Origin: Hymenolepis diminuta
Lineage: Eukaryota > Platyhelminthes > Cestoda > Cyclophyllidea > Hymenolepididae
Reading direction: 5' to 3'
DNA: 64,000 bases
NCBI GenBank assembly: GCA_900708905.1
Contig: CAADRB010000053.1
Coordinates: 496,001 to 560,000 of the forward strand
Below the pieces are notes generated by a model. It saw only the letters and a list, made by a program, of their open reading frames with translations, made no database searches and had not been told where the DNA came from. This document shows positions 1 to 13,217 of this stretch, in pieces. Each line of letters starts with the position of its first letter. The stretch's first letter is position 1. The position numbers were made by a program, and so were the translations under genes.

Positions 1-1639
1 ACATACGCAAAATATGGCATTAAAAAGTATTTTCAAATTATTTTCCCCGCCAAAGAATTATTTTGAATTAAAGGATGCAAAGCTTTCAGAATCATTAAAA
101 GAAGTGAACTGCATAACCCGATGAATTACTTTTGTGTATTTTGATGTTCTCATTTAATATTTAATATCATAAGCGGCTCTGACTTATAATTTTTTCTTCT
201 GAAAATCATATCACCACTTCCAGTAATGTCTATTTCCTTTTCATTTTGGATATTGGAGATATCCAAAATGAAAGAAGAAGCTGAAGAAGAAAGTTGCCAT
301 ATCCGAAAATAACCTTCCTTGAGCAAGCGGAACACGCTAGTATTCAAGCAGCTTTTAGGATCCTCAAAATTTCATTTACTTCAATATGGATAATAAAAGA
401 GTTACTTTACTACTTTGACTGAATGCTTTCACATGAATTCACTATATTTAGTCCATTTGATCAGCAAAATGACTGACTAATGTCTTGTTACAAATAAAAT
501 TTAGAGATCACGGGATACAGCTTTAAATATTACAATTTTCAAATGGAGAGAAGGGTAAAATCTGTGAATTTCTGTCATGAAAAGTAAATTTTTCACTAGA
601 GTATGGGCTATTATCTAAGTCACTCTCTACTTTATTACTGTAGAGCGCTTAGTCGATGTAATCGAAGATTTACAGCTTCGAATCCAATTAAAACAAACTT
701 AGCAGAACACGTTGAGTAGTGTTTACTCAAGATGGTTCATATGTTGTGCAGAATAAAATCAATATATTTTTAAGATATGTCTTGTGTGCAGATAATTCGA
801 CGATATTCAGGTAGCGAGCACTTTAAAGGATTTGGTAGTTATACGATTTGAATTATCACACGCACAATTACCCGATATAGTGAAGAGGATATGAGAAAAA
901 TAGGCACTTTTCGGTCGTTAAAATCCAAATTTAAAACATATTGCAGGTGAGTCGGTTCCAGTTTGATATTTTAAATTTGACCTTGAAGAATTTAGAGTAG
1001 ATATTAGTTTCACTTTGTGCTTATTTAGAACCAAATATGTTATTCGACCACAAAGAATCTCTTTAAATATAATCACCTTAAGGCATTAAAATAAATTTTA
1101 TTGAATTAACATCGAACTTTTTCATTTAGTAACCTCACATCTGCGTGTTAAGACAGCAAACTGATTAATATCACATAAGATCATAGTGTCTTCTCAATCA
1201 TTGAAGGAACAAAATTAGAGTGGCAAGGGCAAGCATTAGGAATAAAAACCGTAGAAAAATGGCTGAGCATTGTAAAAAAAACATTTGCTCCAATAGAGAG
1301 GCGAGTTATCAAAGTTTAATTCTGGAAGGTGAATGAAGTAAATCTCTTTGATATCTTGACGTTGCTCCCAGTATTTTTTGGCTCTCGTCTTTATTATTTA
1401 TTAAAATATCTGCTAACCAATTTAATTACTTCTTACAACTAAAAAACCCATTTTTTATTACCATTGATATAAATACCACTCGAACAGTACTCTTCCTTGC
1501 TCTGGCTATCTAAAATACTTGAAAGTGAGTCTAACTACTTAGAAAAATTTTTAGGTTAATCAGTTCTAAATATTATGAACAAACAAAGATTTAAAAATTA
1601 ACTATAAACAGAAACGGTTTCGTCAAGATTTCAAAGTTT
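1..1639. other. intergenic DNA, no gene seen
   Basis: AT-rich sequence broken by stops in all frames. The 65-codon reading frame on the minus strand (150-347) has no recognisable motif or splice context. The only structured item is a tRNA-like stretch near 641-686, listed separately. The right edge grades into the non-LTR retrotransposon relic. Confidence 0.5.
641..686 (+). repeat. tRNA-like stretch, possible SINE head or tRNA pseudogene
   Basis: The stretch reads like the 3' two-thirds of a tRNA gene. It opens with TAGAGCGCTTAGTCG, as after a D-arm, and ends with CTTCGAATCC at 676-685, one or two changes from the Pol III B box GGTTCGANTCC. No good acceptor-stem pairing and no convincing A box are seen, so it is not a working tRNA gene. 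tRNA-derived SINEs are the usual source of such fragments; that origin is inference. Confidence 0.3.
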
Positions 1640-1739
1640 AAACTCCGCAGCGTCAGGTTTTGCCACAGCGAACTGAAATTCTTATCTCCTACGCATCAAC
1701 TCTCTGCCTGAAAAAATTACGTAGCTGTTTTAACAGAAA

Positions 1740-2312
1740 AGAACTGGTGAAATATCAAAAAATGAAGTAATCCCTGGATTTACTGCTTATAATTTTGGAT
1801 ATGAAATAACTCCATGCCAATCGGTGGTGTTGCATCTCCCTTCAACGCTTCCCGATTTCAATTTCAAGAATTCAGACCTGGTTCCAACAGACTATTTACA
1901 ATTATAATTAATGTTGACGGTATGTACCTGGATATTTTTGGCTATTATGCGCCAATTATTTATAGAAAGATGCAATGTATTGGGAATTGTATGCTGTATT
2001 TGGAGACACAAAGTTTAAATTTGAAAATATTATAATTGTGGGATGTGGCCAGGATGCTCATATAAATCATACTGTTTTAGTGGGCCATTTTACAGACTCA
2101 TTGGAGACGACTGAAAATGGAATACATCTGTTAAGCATTTGCGAAAAAATGATCTTTTACTGTCAAGTATTTTCCTCCAGGATTAATAAAAAGACGAAAC
2201 ATATCCTTGATTTTATCTCCTCTCATGGAAATGTAAGGTCATGTTTCTCGAAATACGAACATCCAGAGAAGCGAATGCAAACTCTGATCATTGCTTAATT
2301 ACATTAGATGAC
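1740..2312 (+). pseudogene. LINE endonuclease domain, frameshifted
   Basis: This is a relic of an apurinic/apyrimidinic-type endonuclease, which nicks target DNA to prime reverse transcription. One frame (1814-2035) reads IGGVASPFN, PGSNRL and YLDIFGYYAP, matching the family pattern of G-GVA, P-SNRL and Y-AP. A second frame (1975-2298) continues with YWELYAVFGDTKFK, TTENGIHLLSICEKM and KKTKHILDFISSHGNVRS, the ENG-LL--C and TW-SP-G--QID region. A further shift gives SDH at 2283-2291, the catalytic Ser-Asp-His end of the domain. The expected GDFN motif appears only as VGCGQD, so the active site is damaged as well as frameshifted. Confidence 0.6.
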
Positions 2313-3099
2313 AGGATTGGGGTTGCACCGAAAAAATTACATAGGCATATAAATAGGACAAAAAACTGACCGTATAATAAGGGATTCTATTTTGCATAAA
2401 AGTATAAATATCGGTACCAGGAAATGCTTGTACCGGCAATCCTAGAACACAACAACTTTGAACACGATTTTATAATAGGTGTGTTACAAAAACTACTTAA
2501 AAACCATTCTGGAGTTGGATGAATGAGGCCATAGTATGAAACGGCTAAGAAAAATTTGTGTGATAAGCTACTGGAGAGGGGTTCTACGAGAATAAGTGTT
2601 AGATAATCGATCCAACGAATCGTATTCCCCTTATTAAAGGTGCAGAAATATAGTTAGTTTTCTATGTTGAATGCGAAAAAGGATATACTTGGAAGAAAAT
2701 TTGGCAAACTTCCCAGAAGTGTTGACTGTTAATAAACCTAGAAAAGTCTATAACTTTAAAAATTATTGTTGAAAACCTCTCAAACATGATCTGATTGGAA
2801 ACAAAATAATTTTCTTATTGATTCCAGTTCTCTGGCTAAACAATACGCGGGACTATTTGGTTATCCACCAGTACAATCCAATGTAACTTTAAACATTACA
2901 GAGTCGCCTAAAGATACAAAATTGACGGCAGAGGGACAAAACAGAGCGGAGAAAAATTGAAAATTTTGAAATGTTCTGGAGCTAACGACTTAATTCTGAA
3001 CATGTTAAGTTAAGCGGAATATCAACAACCACCTACTTACTGAAGTCTTTAACGGTTGTTGAGAGAGCTGAATCTTTTTGCCCCAATTCTGAGTAAATG

Positions 3100-3560
3100 C
3101 TGAAGTAATCAGTATTTGCAAGGGTAAGGGAGTAAGAACTGGCTCAGCTAACTACGGAATTATTTTCCTTTTTGAAGTAGTGAGGAAATGCGTTACATCA
3201 ATGGTCTGTGAAAAACTCAATTCAAATTAACGATTGTCAAATACACAGCATGGATTTTGTACTGGAATGTCCACAGAACGGGCATGCTTTGCTGTGTGAA
3301 CTAAAGCTGCTCTGAAATATAGTCAACTGTATTATTCAACTCCTAGCTGTTCCAAAAGACCACAAAAAGGACTCAAGCGAAGTGTTACAATGAAAGTGAA
3401 GTCAGACAACAATCCTATGAACTTTAATATAGAACAGTCATATCTTCAGTTAAATAAACACCCGATTAATTGGATGGGTTCCTTTAAAATATCCTGGCTC
3501 TCCTGTGAATGATAAAGGCTAAGCTGATGATGTTCTAAGTCTTACCATCACGAAGGCTAA
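3100..3560 (+). pseudogene. LINE reverse transcriptase domain, fragmented
   Basis: Reverse transcriptase remnants are seen in short frames. ICKGKGVRTGSANYGIIFLF (from about 3114) corresponds to the I-KKGD----NYR-ISLL block. TQHGFCTGMSTERACFA (3243-3293) corresponds to the Q-GFR-GRST block. ADDVLS (3523-3540) corresponds to the catalytic Y-ADD box with the aromatic residue lost. Spacing between the blocks is close to that of intact elements, though stops intervene throughout. The downstream 100-codon frame at 3653-3955 could be the continuation, but it shows no motif I recognise. Confidence 0.55.
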
Positions 3561-3640
3561 AAGACAGTTAATAATGTTCTGGTGAGTTCTAAGACCAAAA
3601 CAACCCTTAGAAAATTGTTTGAAACATTCCTCGAGACAGT

Positions 3641-6363
3641 TTACATAATGGTTTGTTTATAATTACCTATCGAAAATTGGATGATAAAAAATTAAGGGCT
3701 GCTCAGAACACAGCTTGGTGGATGACGCTGGACCCATACAGCAGACGACAAATGAGTGTTCAACTGTTGACAGAAAGATTCTCTCAAAGAAACCACGTAG
3801 CACAGTTACAGAAGCCTAGGTTTAACCTCGGCGTAAGACTGCAACAAAGGGCAACACAATCGTTACACTTTTTTGGAATTCCTAATTACTGCAATTGGAA
3901 AAATCCAAAGGGTCTCATGCAAAGAGGTGGATTGGGCAGCCCAATGCAGATTTGAAGCAGATATTTAGTGAGAAGAAGGGTATAGTTTGAATGCAGAATC
4001 CCAGTAACAAATTTAATCGGCTCTGTCTATGATACGTATCACAAATAAAATATGTGAGAAAAAGCTCTGCTCGGTGTTATTGACATTTTACAAACACTGA
4101 CCAACAGACCATCATTGAATTGCAGACATTCTACAAACTGGCCAACTTTCTTGCCCAGAGGATGACTTATACAGGGGCTTTGTGAAGTGAGGGTGGTTAT
4201 GAAATTATTATAAAACCGTGCGAGGTGCAGATGATAGGGAAAAATTTAAGCCATGAAAAACTAAAATGTCGACAACTTGACAATTTTAGAGTCTAGATGG
4301 AGCATGGTTTCAAATCTCGACTTGTCCCAAAAACTTTCTGACACCCCTTAAATTGCTTCTATCAAACCTTAGGTTTAGACGCTCTCCATGACTAAAAATT
4401 GTAAAAATTTTTGCTTCGCCATGAATAATAATAAATAGGTGGTTACTGCGGAAAATAACACAAAAAAGGAAGCCCTGGGTTAAAGGATTCCCTCGGCAAA
4501 GTTATTTCCCCAAAAATGATTTAAGGAACAGTAACAATGGTTTGATTAAAAACAATTATTCTTTTGACCAACTTTCTGTATCAAGATAACAAGCCCTATG
4601 TAAATATATGTGACGGATTGCGAAATATTAGCAACAGCTTTATTGTCATGAGCTAAAATTTGTCGATGTTCATTTATGTGCCTCATTTTTATCAGGTCAT
4701 AAGTGAGTTGCCATTATTCAACTCTTATTTTCATATATACGAGGAATTAAAGCATTAACACTACAAATGGTAAATTAAGAGTCAGATTTTGATTTTTTCC
4801 TCAAAATCAATGATTTTCCAATTCGAGGTTTTGGGATTATTAGAAAACATCATCGGAAATTTGTTGCTGAGTTGTAAGGAAACAAATAAACATTACCCAT
4901 CATGCACCGGATTTATACATGCACATCTGGATATGTAAGATCACTATTAATGCAAATATCGCCGCCATTGTTGCTAACATAGTGGCCAATCGCTTACTGC
5001 ACATTAAAATCTCTATTAGCAAATGCGTTTTTATAATGGCAAATATCATCGTTTGGACAGTAGATCTTCTCTCTTCCATTGGTTTGAGTACGTATTTCAA
5101 CTGAAAGTTTTATAAAAGACGTTTTGTGGTGTCAATATGCGCCAAATTCATCATTGATTCTCCATATGCAACCACTTATAGTTATGATAAATGATTATTT
5201 GTCGTCGATTTTCACATTCTTTAACTGGACAAAAATGAAAAACTTAATATCATAGTAACTAATATTTGCATTTCTTTTAAAGACTTATAAGACCCAGTTT
5301 TATTTGCCTTATTTTCTAAAAAGTGAAAGTTTCTATTAAGATACTTATAAAACAGTGACTGACCAGAGACTGAATAAAGTAAGATTGTTTTCTAATGGAA
5401 TTGATATACTGTGGATGGGAAATTAAACAGTAAATCATAATTTATAAATAGTCTTTGGTATGGTTTTGAGGTTGGACTCAGTAATAACTTTATTTAAGTT
5501 TTGTTAAATACAACCAACTTTTCAGTTTTTATTAAAAGACAGTAATTAAAAAATCAAAATGATTTTAATTGCGGTAGATTTAATGCCATACAGCCCTTAG
5601 TGCAACCGTTTGCAAAGCCAGTGGTCATGAGATCACTGCCCAAGTGTTTTCAATCAGTGATGGTAAAATTCAACAGCACAGACAGACAAGGTTGGTGGAA
5701 TGTGAGTTGCACAGCAGATGAGCTTCATGATGCTGTTCCTCTACCGAAAATGCGTGTTAAAAAGTGCTTTTCTTTTTGGATTGGAAATCAGTCATTGTGT
5801 CATCTGGAAATAAATGTTTGATGACGAATTAAATTTGTATTTTTCATGAACACAGAACCGAACATAAATTTTAGACAAAATTATGGAAAATAATTTGATT
5901 AAAATACGATAAACGTCAAATCTTACTACTAATATGGGTTCAGTGATCATGTGACAAATAAAACACAATTGTTTTTCTCTAAAACTGACATTACTGTCTA
6001 CTTTAATTCGTGTGAAAACTGGTATTATATAGTGTATATATTCACTTTTATGGGGTTTATGTGGGTTTTAATTCACTAATGAATAATTAAAACTTATTTC
6101 TAAATCAAAAATTTATTTCCTATTTTTTGCAAACTTAGTCTAGATGTATTTATTAAAATGGTTCTTCCAACCAGTATGCAAATATTCAAAGAACAGCATT
6201 TTTTCTGAGGCAGGTTTTGTTACAGCCACTATTGTAAATATTTTAATTCTGAGATCCTAATTTAAAATATCTCAAAATACTCGTAAATAGCATTATAATG
6301 TATTTTATATACTGATATGGGGAAAAACGTATTTTTAACTACCGTATTTTTACTATTTTAACT
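3641..6363. other. intergenic DNA, no recognised gene
   Basis: Two reading frames stand out by length: 3653-3955 (100 codons) and 5600-5821 (73 codons, with a relatively GC-rich first half). Neither has a domain, a signal peptide or convincing splice sites. The first may be the tail of the LINE relic. The remainder is AT-rich with nothing identifiable. Confidence 0.45.
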
Positions 6364-6545
6364 GTGGGAAACAGTTGATGATAACGATTATCGGTAAGGA
6401 GATAGCAGATAAGGGAGTAAGGGATCAAAAGACTCAGAGAACTAAGTCAGAGTATCAAAGGGTACAGTTCCATTTGAATTTTGACATTAATATTTACCTA
6501 TTGGATATTGCACGTTAAAGAATTCAGATTTCACCATTCGCCATT
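6364..6545 (+). repeat. interspersed repeat family 1, copy 1
   Basis: The ordered blocks are GGGAAACAGTTGATG, GATAAGGGAGTAAGGGATC, AGAGTATCAAAG, TTTGAATTTTGACATTAATA, a TTTACCTATTGG-like block and CAGATTTCACCATTCG. The same blocks recur in order near 22.4, 28.1, 28.9, 31.5 and 54.9 kb. No coding potential is seen. The copies are old and diverged, with indels. Whether the family is a SINE, a MITE or a LINE 3' end cannot be told by eye. Confidence 0.5.
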
Positions 6546-9500
6546 CACCATTGGAGCATATCCTTGTCTACGACGTCCCCTGCTAGCCGATTATTTTTTA
6601 ATCTCGATCATCAGTCTTCCTAATTCGGTGTATTTTTTCTTCCATGGATTGCGACGGTAAAATGATGTTGCGAAATGTCATGTTTACTTTAATTTGGCAG
6701 AACAAAACTGAGATAGCGACCTTTTAAGAAAATTTGTGTCATGTTTAATAACACGAAAGTAATTTTACTTGTCGAACTTTCAATAAATCATTTTATCAAA
6801 ATCTCAAATGAGATCAGTTAAATAAGCATTTTCAGAAAAGGTTCTTAAGGTACTTTAATAAAGTTAATTTGATTTATAAAAGAGATTGAAGTGCTATGTA
6901 CTGTCGTTAGACAAAGTGACTAAAATGGATTATTTTAGGAAGCATTTTACATAGGCCAGAATCATTATAATGTCTAATGCCTTCTGTTGCACAGCTGATA
7001 AATCCACTCTGATAAGGCTAGAACATTTTAAGTGGTTGAATTTGGAAAGGCAATTTAGTTCATCACATATGAATTTGTTAAATAGAATGAGAAAAATTAA
7101 AACAAAATATAAACGTCTTCATTATTGAGCCTAAACCACAATATAGTTTAATTAATCAGATTATTGAGTGATTTTAAAATAAATATGTCTATTATTTACA
7201 TGTGAAAAAGCGCATCGTCACGTTACCATGGTTAACTCCCATTGCTGCAGTAGAAAACTTTGGACATGATACAGAAATTTGTGAGTTTGATATTTATCGC
7301 AAATCATTCACATTATCCAGTTTAACAAGCAATCTATTAAATTGCTTAATACTTTGACTGTGCAATGAAAATGATCCAAATTTTGCTCATTAATAAAACG
7401 ATGTATCTGGACGGATACATGATGCATACCAGATTTATTTGGTATTGAATCATTCATGATTTGCAGTGGCATTATTAGAATGAACTCTGAGAAACTTCCT
7501 GCCCAGGGCTGTAATGAGATGTAAATATTTCATAGGGACATAACCTACCGTTCCAATAAAATCATATGGCAAAAAGGCTTCATATATCGAGGATATTGAC
7601 TAGCACAGATACCCGAGCATAAGAACTGTTCCTCATCGTATTTACATCATCATTTTAACATTCAATACGGTAGACATTTCAGGTAGAATTGGTAAATCCA
7701 AAGACCAACTACTTTGATAATCGTATAGTCAATTTAGCATAAATAGAATATTTAATGCAAGAGCTTACGTAGCCATTTGTAAAAATATAATCATCCATGT
7801 TTTACCTATTAAATAAAATACCAATTGTTGAGCGTTTTTATGCAAAAGAACTTGAGGTGACAGTTTTGCGCTTAACCAATTTTATCGTCAATCATTTACA
7901 AATTTTACACAATTCTAATTAGGTTATAACACCAATCTGCAATTTTAAAATTGGGAAATGGATTCCGGAAACAAATATCTTAAGTCCTCTTTTTTTACTC
8001 ACAGAAATTCAAGTCACACTGGAGTGGTAACACTGACGTCCTGACACTTGGATTTTGGACATATTAACTCCTAGGTCTGAGCTTGATCGTTGATGTTTTC
8101 ATATTCTCAGCCGCAACTGAAACCTGACTTAAGATAATAGTACGTGATTTATTAAAGACCAGTTTTATACTGAAATGTCTACTAACTGAAATAGCAAAGA
8201 CCCCACTTCAGGGCTGCTAATTTGGCAGCAATAATCTACCCCGAAGATCGAAGGAAGACGTTACCAGATGAATATATCTTATTGGGTTAGAACAGAAAGA
8301 GACAATGCTTTGGGTGGCCTGTTTGTTACAGATTTAACAGTCAGAGAAACTCGACCATAAGGTGTATAATTGGGTCACTGGATATAAAGCTACAAAGAAT
8401 TAAAAGAAAGTCAAAGGATTTAAAGATAACAATACTTTAATAAGACTTATTAGAAAGAGAGAGGGCCGCATTACAGAAAGTAAAAGGAACCGCAGATAGG
8501 GAGAAGCTGGCTGAATGATCTGATTGTAGGGTTTGACTGCAGAGGTAAAGAGGAGCAAGGTGGGTTGATGTGTGTTGGGAGTTGGGAAAGGCATTTGAGT
8601 CGGGCCTGGTGAAGATTGCACCTGTGTATTTAAAGAGTTAGTAAACTTCTGAATTAGTTATAAGATCGTTGGTATTCTGCTGAGAAAGAAGAATCGAAAA
8701 AGGGATAGGAAGTATTGTCGAACGGTTATTTGAGTCTTCACAGAAGTTTTGATAGAGGGCTCGATGAATGCATGTCGATAAAATCTTATTTACTGATAGC
8801 GTTCTGATAGTCAGCAAGCTGTCCAAAAAAATTAATCCAGACCTTGAAAACAGTAAATCACAATCAAATCCTGAAGATTTGATCGGAAAATAACTCTCAA
8901 ATTGAACTTTTTAAATGTATACGCTCTATGTACTTCATAGCACACATACGGGGGTGGAAAAATACAAATGCGACTTTGTATGTGAGTCCACTTTATGCAG
9001 TATCCAATTACCCATATTCTGTAAAAATGAAAACTCTATGCGAGTTGAGATTAAATATGCGTGATTAAATTCATCGAGCTGCCTTGCGCATTTAAAAGTC
9101 TTTTCAACAGCAAATTAATTCGGTACAATAAGATATCGTCAAATTACATAAGCATTTCATCCCTTATGAATAGCACTAAGAACTTTGCTAATTTAAACGC
9201 ATTTGCATAAAAATTATCTACCAGGAAGGAAAAAATGTGAAATTCAATCAAAATTCTGATTTTAACAGTGAGATGTACGAATGCTTATGGTATAACCGAA
9301 TTCAACACTTCTCTGGGAAAAAATCTAAGCCCTACTGTGTTCGAATGTTTCTTTAAACAATGCTAAAATTAATGTGCCTCTCTCAAATTTTTTTCTTTGT
9401 ACCATAAAATCCCACGACGGTAAAATAGTTGCGCTTTCTGACGCGAAGTTTCTGATAAAATTATTGGAGTAAAATGGAAAGCATGACTAGGGAAATACAA

Positions 9501-9606
9501 GCTTTAATAATAGAAATGGGTTAATTAGGGTTTTGAAAGGATTTCGACTGTGATAGCGATGAACAAAGACTACAAAAATGATATAAAAGAACTGTGGATG
9601 GTTTAC
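6546..9606. other. no gene recognised; beyond last proposed gene A exon
   Basis: AT-rich DNA. Minus-strand frames at 8400-8621 and 8638-8826 have no motif. A plus-strand acceptor-like site near 8004 precedes about 20 open codons and a stop, too little to call. Further gene A exons could lie here, but I find none with paired splice sites. Confidence 0.4.
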
Positions 9607-9630
9607 CTGGATGTTGCTTACTAATAATCT
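9607..9630 (-). CDS. gene A candidate exon 4 (24-bp microexon)
   Basis: On the minus strand, a long pyrimidine-rich tract ending CCGTTTGTCAG precedes 24 bases, followed by the donor CATCCAG|GTAAAC. Exon 3 of gene A ends one base into a codon. With that phase this exon reads E-IISKQHP with no stop and leaves phase 1 again. Phase agreement and good splice sites at both ends are the only support, since 24 bases carry no domain information. It is 3.6 kb beyond exon 3, within the intron lengths seen elsewhere here. It may be a chance match. Confidence 0.35.
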
Positions 9631-12600
9631 CTGACAAACGGTGAATTCAGAAAGGTCAGTGAAAAGGTCAGAATCGCAATAATCCATTCCATTGTTTATA
9701 GTTTTATCTTGACGATTTTATCTGTTAATCATTAAGCCGAGGCAAAAAACTTACACTCTTCGTGGGAGGGAAGTTTAAATAAGAAAGGTCACTTTTGCAA
9801 TAAAATTCATAATAATTAAATTTTTCTCTATGATTCACTGATGGGAAAATATCAAGATAAAAACTTCAAATTCAAACGTAATTTGTTTATATATAGCGGT
9901 GCAACTAATCCCTGGTAGATGAAGATTACCAGTGGAAGGATTTATGACAAATTTAAAAGAAAAAGGCCATACCCAAAACGTATTATAATATATTAAGGCC
10001 ACAGTAATTGCAAGTTTATCTAGTGTAATCGCAGCTTACCAAGTTCTGCTAAGTTGAACATTTTGACTATCTCAACTCTGCTATTTTAAGATAATGCAAC
10101 TCAATATCATATAACGACCTTTTGATTTCCAATCTCGGAAGAAAAGTATTAATTAAAGTGACTGACCACCATTACTAAACAATAGATCGTTTAGTATAGC
10201 AAATAGGAACATACACGTCAGCTTTTATTTTTTCCAGTATATTCGACAAATTTGTCCCATTGCAGATATATCACCACAGGAGCTTAAAAGTTTTAGATGC
10301 ATCAGTAGTAGTAAATCGGCCAATCGAACTTCCTTAGTATCCTGTTTGGTTAATCGAAGCCGTAGCAGCAACAATGAGATTATTTCATTCTCACCGACAA
10401 CATTTTACGATTATTACGACTATTTCATGAAATATGTAATTTTTACTACTATTGCTCATGGTACAGCAAAATATTTACAATTTTAATAGTGAAAAGCCTC
10501 ATATCAAATAGAATAACAAACAAATTCAATAAAAAAATGAAATTTGGAGATGTCAATAATAAGGAGGCAATGAACTGTTTTGAATTCAAAGCGTTAGTTT
10601 GTACAAATTTTCAGAATAAGAAGAGCTCAATTTGTGGTTCAATAATATTTAATCTTTAACATAGGACACTCAGGTTGAATGGCCGATTCCTTAGTTAAAT
10701 GTGCCACTTGGCCCATTTGTATCTATCACAGTCAACAGCAATTAGATGGGCCTATGAAAGATACATTAAATAGAGCATGACTCACTGCAGTTGGTTTGAA
10801 TTTTCAAACCATGAATAGAAATAACAAGGAATTGACAAATGATTTCTTAGCATACATTTAGAATGATATTGTGTTATTTATATATTTTTAATTATACCTT
10901 TGCTAAGACGTTATCAGCAAGTAAGAAATAATAATTAACGTTCAGTCCATGTTACCCTAATTGCTTCTAATTTTGGGGTTAGACACTTAATTTAATAAAA
11001 CGGCTTGGTTTATTGCAATTAGTTTTACTGCACATTTATATTTCTCATTCTCTTGATCTAATGCATATTTTCCATTTTAAAATTTTTTATTAAATCTTGA
11101 ACACACTTTATTTGTGGATAAAAAGGCCCTCTCGACTATTCCATGATAGGAGGAATGCAACATGAGTAAATTCTGTTATGTAAGCTGTGAACTGTTAGGA
11201 TCAAGCAAGATCGCGCTACTTTTCCGGCCAAAAAAGAATGAGGGATTTAATGAAAAGTGGCATACCACTATAATTAAACAATCGGATAAGTATTTGATCA
11301 GCAATTCCGAAGGAGAATTAAAATTTTTGAAAGTTCTTAACCTGGGTCAGAGATGTATTGAGTAAATAATACATCTCGAATTTGAAAATCAAATGAATTC
11401 ATTCTTTAGACGCACATTTTTTGATCTGAGCCTCTCAGTCCTGCGTGAAATTTATTTATCTAATTTTGATTGCTAACTCGTAATACACAATTTTGAAAAT
11501 TTTCTTCAGCTCTGTAAATTTATAACAATAATAATAAAATAGAAGATCTAAAGGTCGCTTAACATCACTCAATAAAACATGCGCCAAATGATTATAATGA
11601 ACCCGTATTATCACATCTAATTTAATTCCATTTTTGAGGTTTCAGTGTCGTTATTTAGGCCAACTGCGTGACATTATTAACTGTCGTATGCTTTATTCAA
11701 TAGCGTCTAACGTTGTACCGTCGCCATTTAATTTAAAAAACATCACATCTAATGGATGTGATCCATTATCAAACTCAGTTTAATAAAGAAACGGCGTTGA
11801 ATGAACTGTCTCCTCGTATTTCCATTTATAATCTTAATAATATTAATATTTTCTTCACTCCACACAAATTTCGTTTGCTGCTCTTTGTACTAAAACAGGA
11901 AAACAAATGATTATATTTTGCGTTCATAAATATACTGCATAAGTTTTATCAGGTACCCTTCATTTTTATTTAATTACAATACATTAACTTCATGTAAAAT
12001 AAATTATGCGATTTGATCTTATTTCTGCCGTATTTTAAGCCAATTCAGTAGTAAGATGAAAAAGGTAAAACGAGATCTTCTTATAAAAGCAGCAAATATT
12101 TGTATACAAAATAACATGGTCTATTATTGTAGAGCAGAGTATTCACAATTAGGGGCAAATAGATTACGTCTTGGTTTATCCTGTTTTGGGACGTTAAACA
12201 TAATAATACTTTAAAGGGCATTGCAGAAATGATGCTGTGGGGCGTTTGCCGAGCCTATGTCTAACTTCTTTGACCTTGAATCTAACCTATGGTGGTTGTG
12301 AACGTTCCTTTTGCGATACTGAACTCGTCCGGCTACCTATAACAGAAAATAGAAATCCGTATCAGTAGAAGCTCATAAGCTGAAGTGGTTTTAGTCCGAA
12401 ACCGAAAATGTAAGAGCTTGCTTTTGCAGACGTGCTTTTATCCATGACTTGCAGATTTATTTATTTACCATAGGAATCTTAAGGAAGTAGTTTCCCATTT
12501 CGGATAAATCGGTAGTTTTAATGAAACTTGAGATCAATTCGTTAGTGAGGACAAGTGAAACACCATAATTCTTACATTTATTGGAAATCTTATTGAGTTG

Positions 12601-13217
12601 GTCTGTTTAGACTTAACTAATTCTTTTGTATATGTCATCAGGTGTCACATATCTTTTACTTCGGCGATCTCCGGAATTAATTAGAACTTTATATCATATT
12701 TTATATTTGAGACACAGAACTCAAAAAACTCCATCTTGGTTATGCGTCTGCTTTAATTATGTAAAACGGACCAAATCGAGCCTAGCCCTTTATTATAATT
12801 TGCCTGATATACGCATTCAGGCACTTCCCAGCCCTCTGACTTTGGATACAAGGAGGCATGCAATGTAGTGGCAATAATATTTTGATAGCGGATAAATTCG
12901 ACTTATCACCGAATTTTACCAAAATTACGTATGGGAAGGACAAAAACGTAATGAGTGAGACTTGCCTGACGAAAGTCGGGAAGGTTGACGAACAATTTCA
13001 TCTGTCTGATCAAATGAGGTGCAACTTTTCACTGGCATTCGACCTTGAGTTGCGGCCGACTTAAGGAGTTGGTAAACAGGATCAATTTCTATGTATGAAA
13101 CGGGAAACCATTAACAGCTCCATGGGTTTTGAAGAAATGTAAATGGTCTATTGCATTAATATTTCTTATTCCATATATGATAGTTTAAAATGAATATATT
13201 TTCAAAGTAATATGTAC
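9631..13217 (-). other. probable intron 3 of gene A, no other gene recognised
   Basis: AT-rich. A minus-strand open stretch of about 55 leucine-rich codons near 10250-10420 lacks a start and phase agreement. Plus-strand frames at 11162-11365 and 12626-13064 show no known motif. Its status as an intron depends on the microexon at 9607-9630 being real. Confidence 0.4.

Larger units (their letters stand above)
1640..3640 (+). mobile_element. decayed non-LTR (LINE) retrotransposon
   Basis: This relic carries, in the expected order, traces of an AP-type endonuclease (about 1740-2300) and a reverse transcriptase (about 3100-3550). Both are spread over all three frames with many stops. The order and motifs match the single large ORF of RTE/BovB- or CR1/Jockey-like elements; I cannot separate these clades by eye. 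No poly(A) tail, terminal repeat or target-site duplication is visible, so the outer limits are approximate. It is certainly inactive. Confidence 0.65.

Noticed and set aside
3653..3955. 100-codon frame after the LINE relic
   Set aside because: Possibly transposon-derived (RRQMSVQLLTERFSQRNHVA), but I could not match it to LINE, Tc1 or other families with confidence.
5600..5821. 73-codon frame with WWNVSCTADELHDAVPL
   Set aside because: Looks more coding-like than its surroundings, but has no domain, no acceptor/donor pair and no neighbouring exon.
7174..7358. About 60 open plus-strand codons including VTLPWLTPIAAVENFGHD
   Set aside because: No ATG, no splice sites and no family resemblance.
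8400..8621. 73-codon minus-strand frame
   Set aside because: It is the complement of purine-rich DNA, giving Leu/Ser/Pro/Phe runs; composition alone keeps it open. The same applies to 63559-63762.
11140..11365. Shine-Dalgarno-like AGGAGG before a 67-codon frame (also at 33410-33622)
   Set aside because: The genome is eukaryotic by introns and transposons, so a purine-rich stretch before an ATG is coincidental; no bacterial insertion is indicated.
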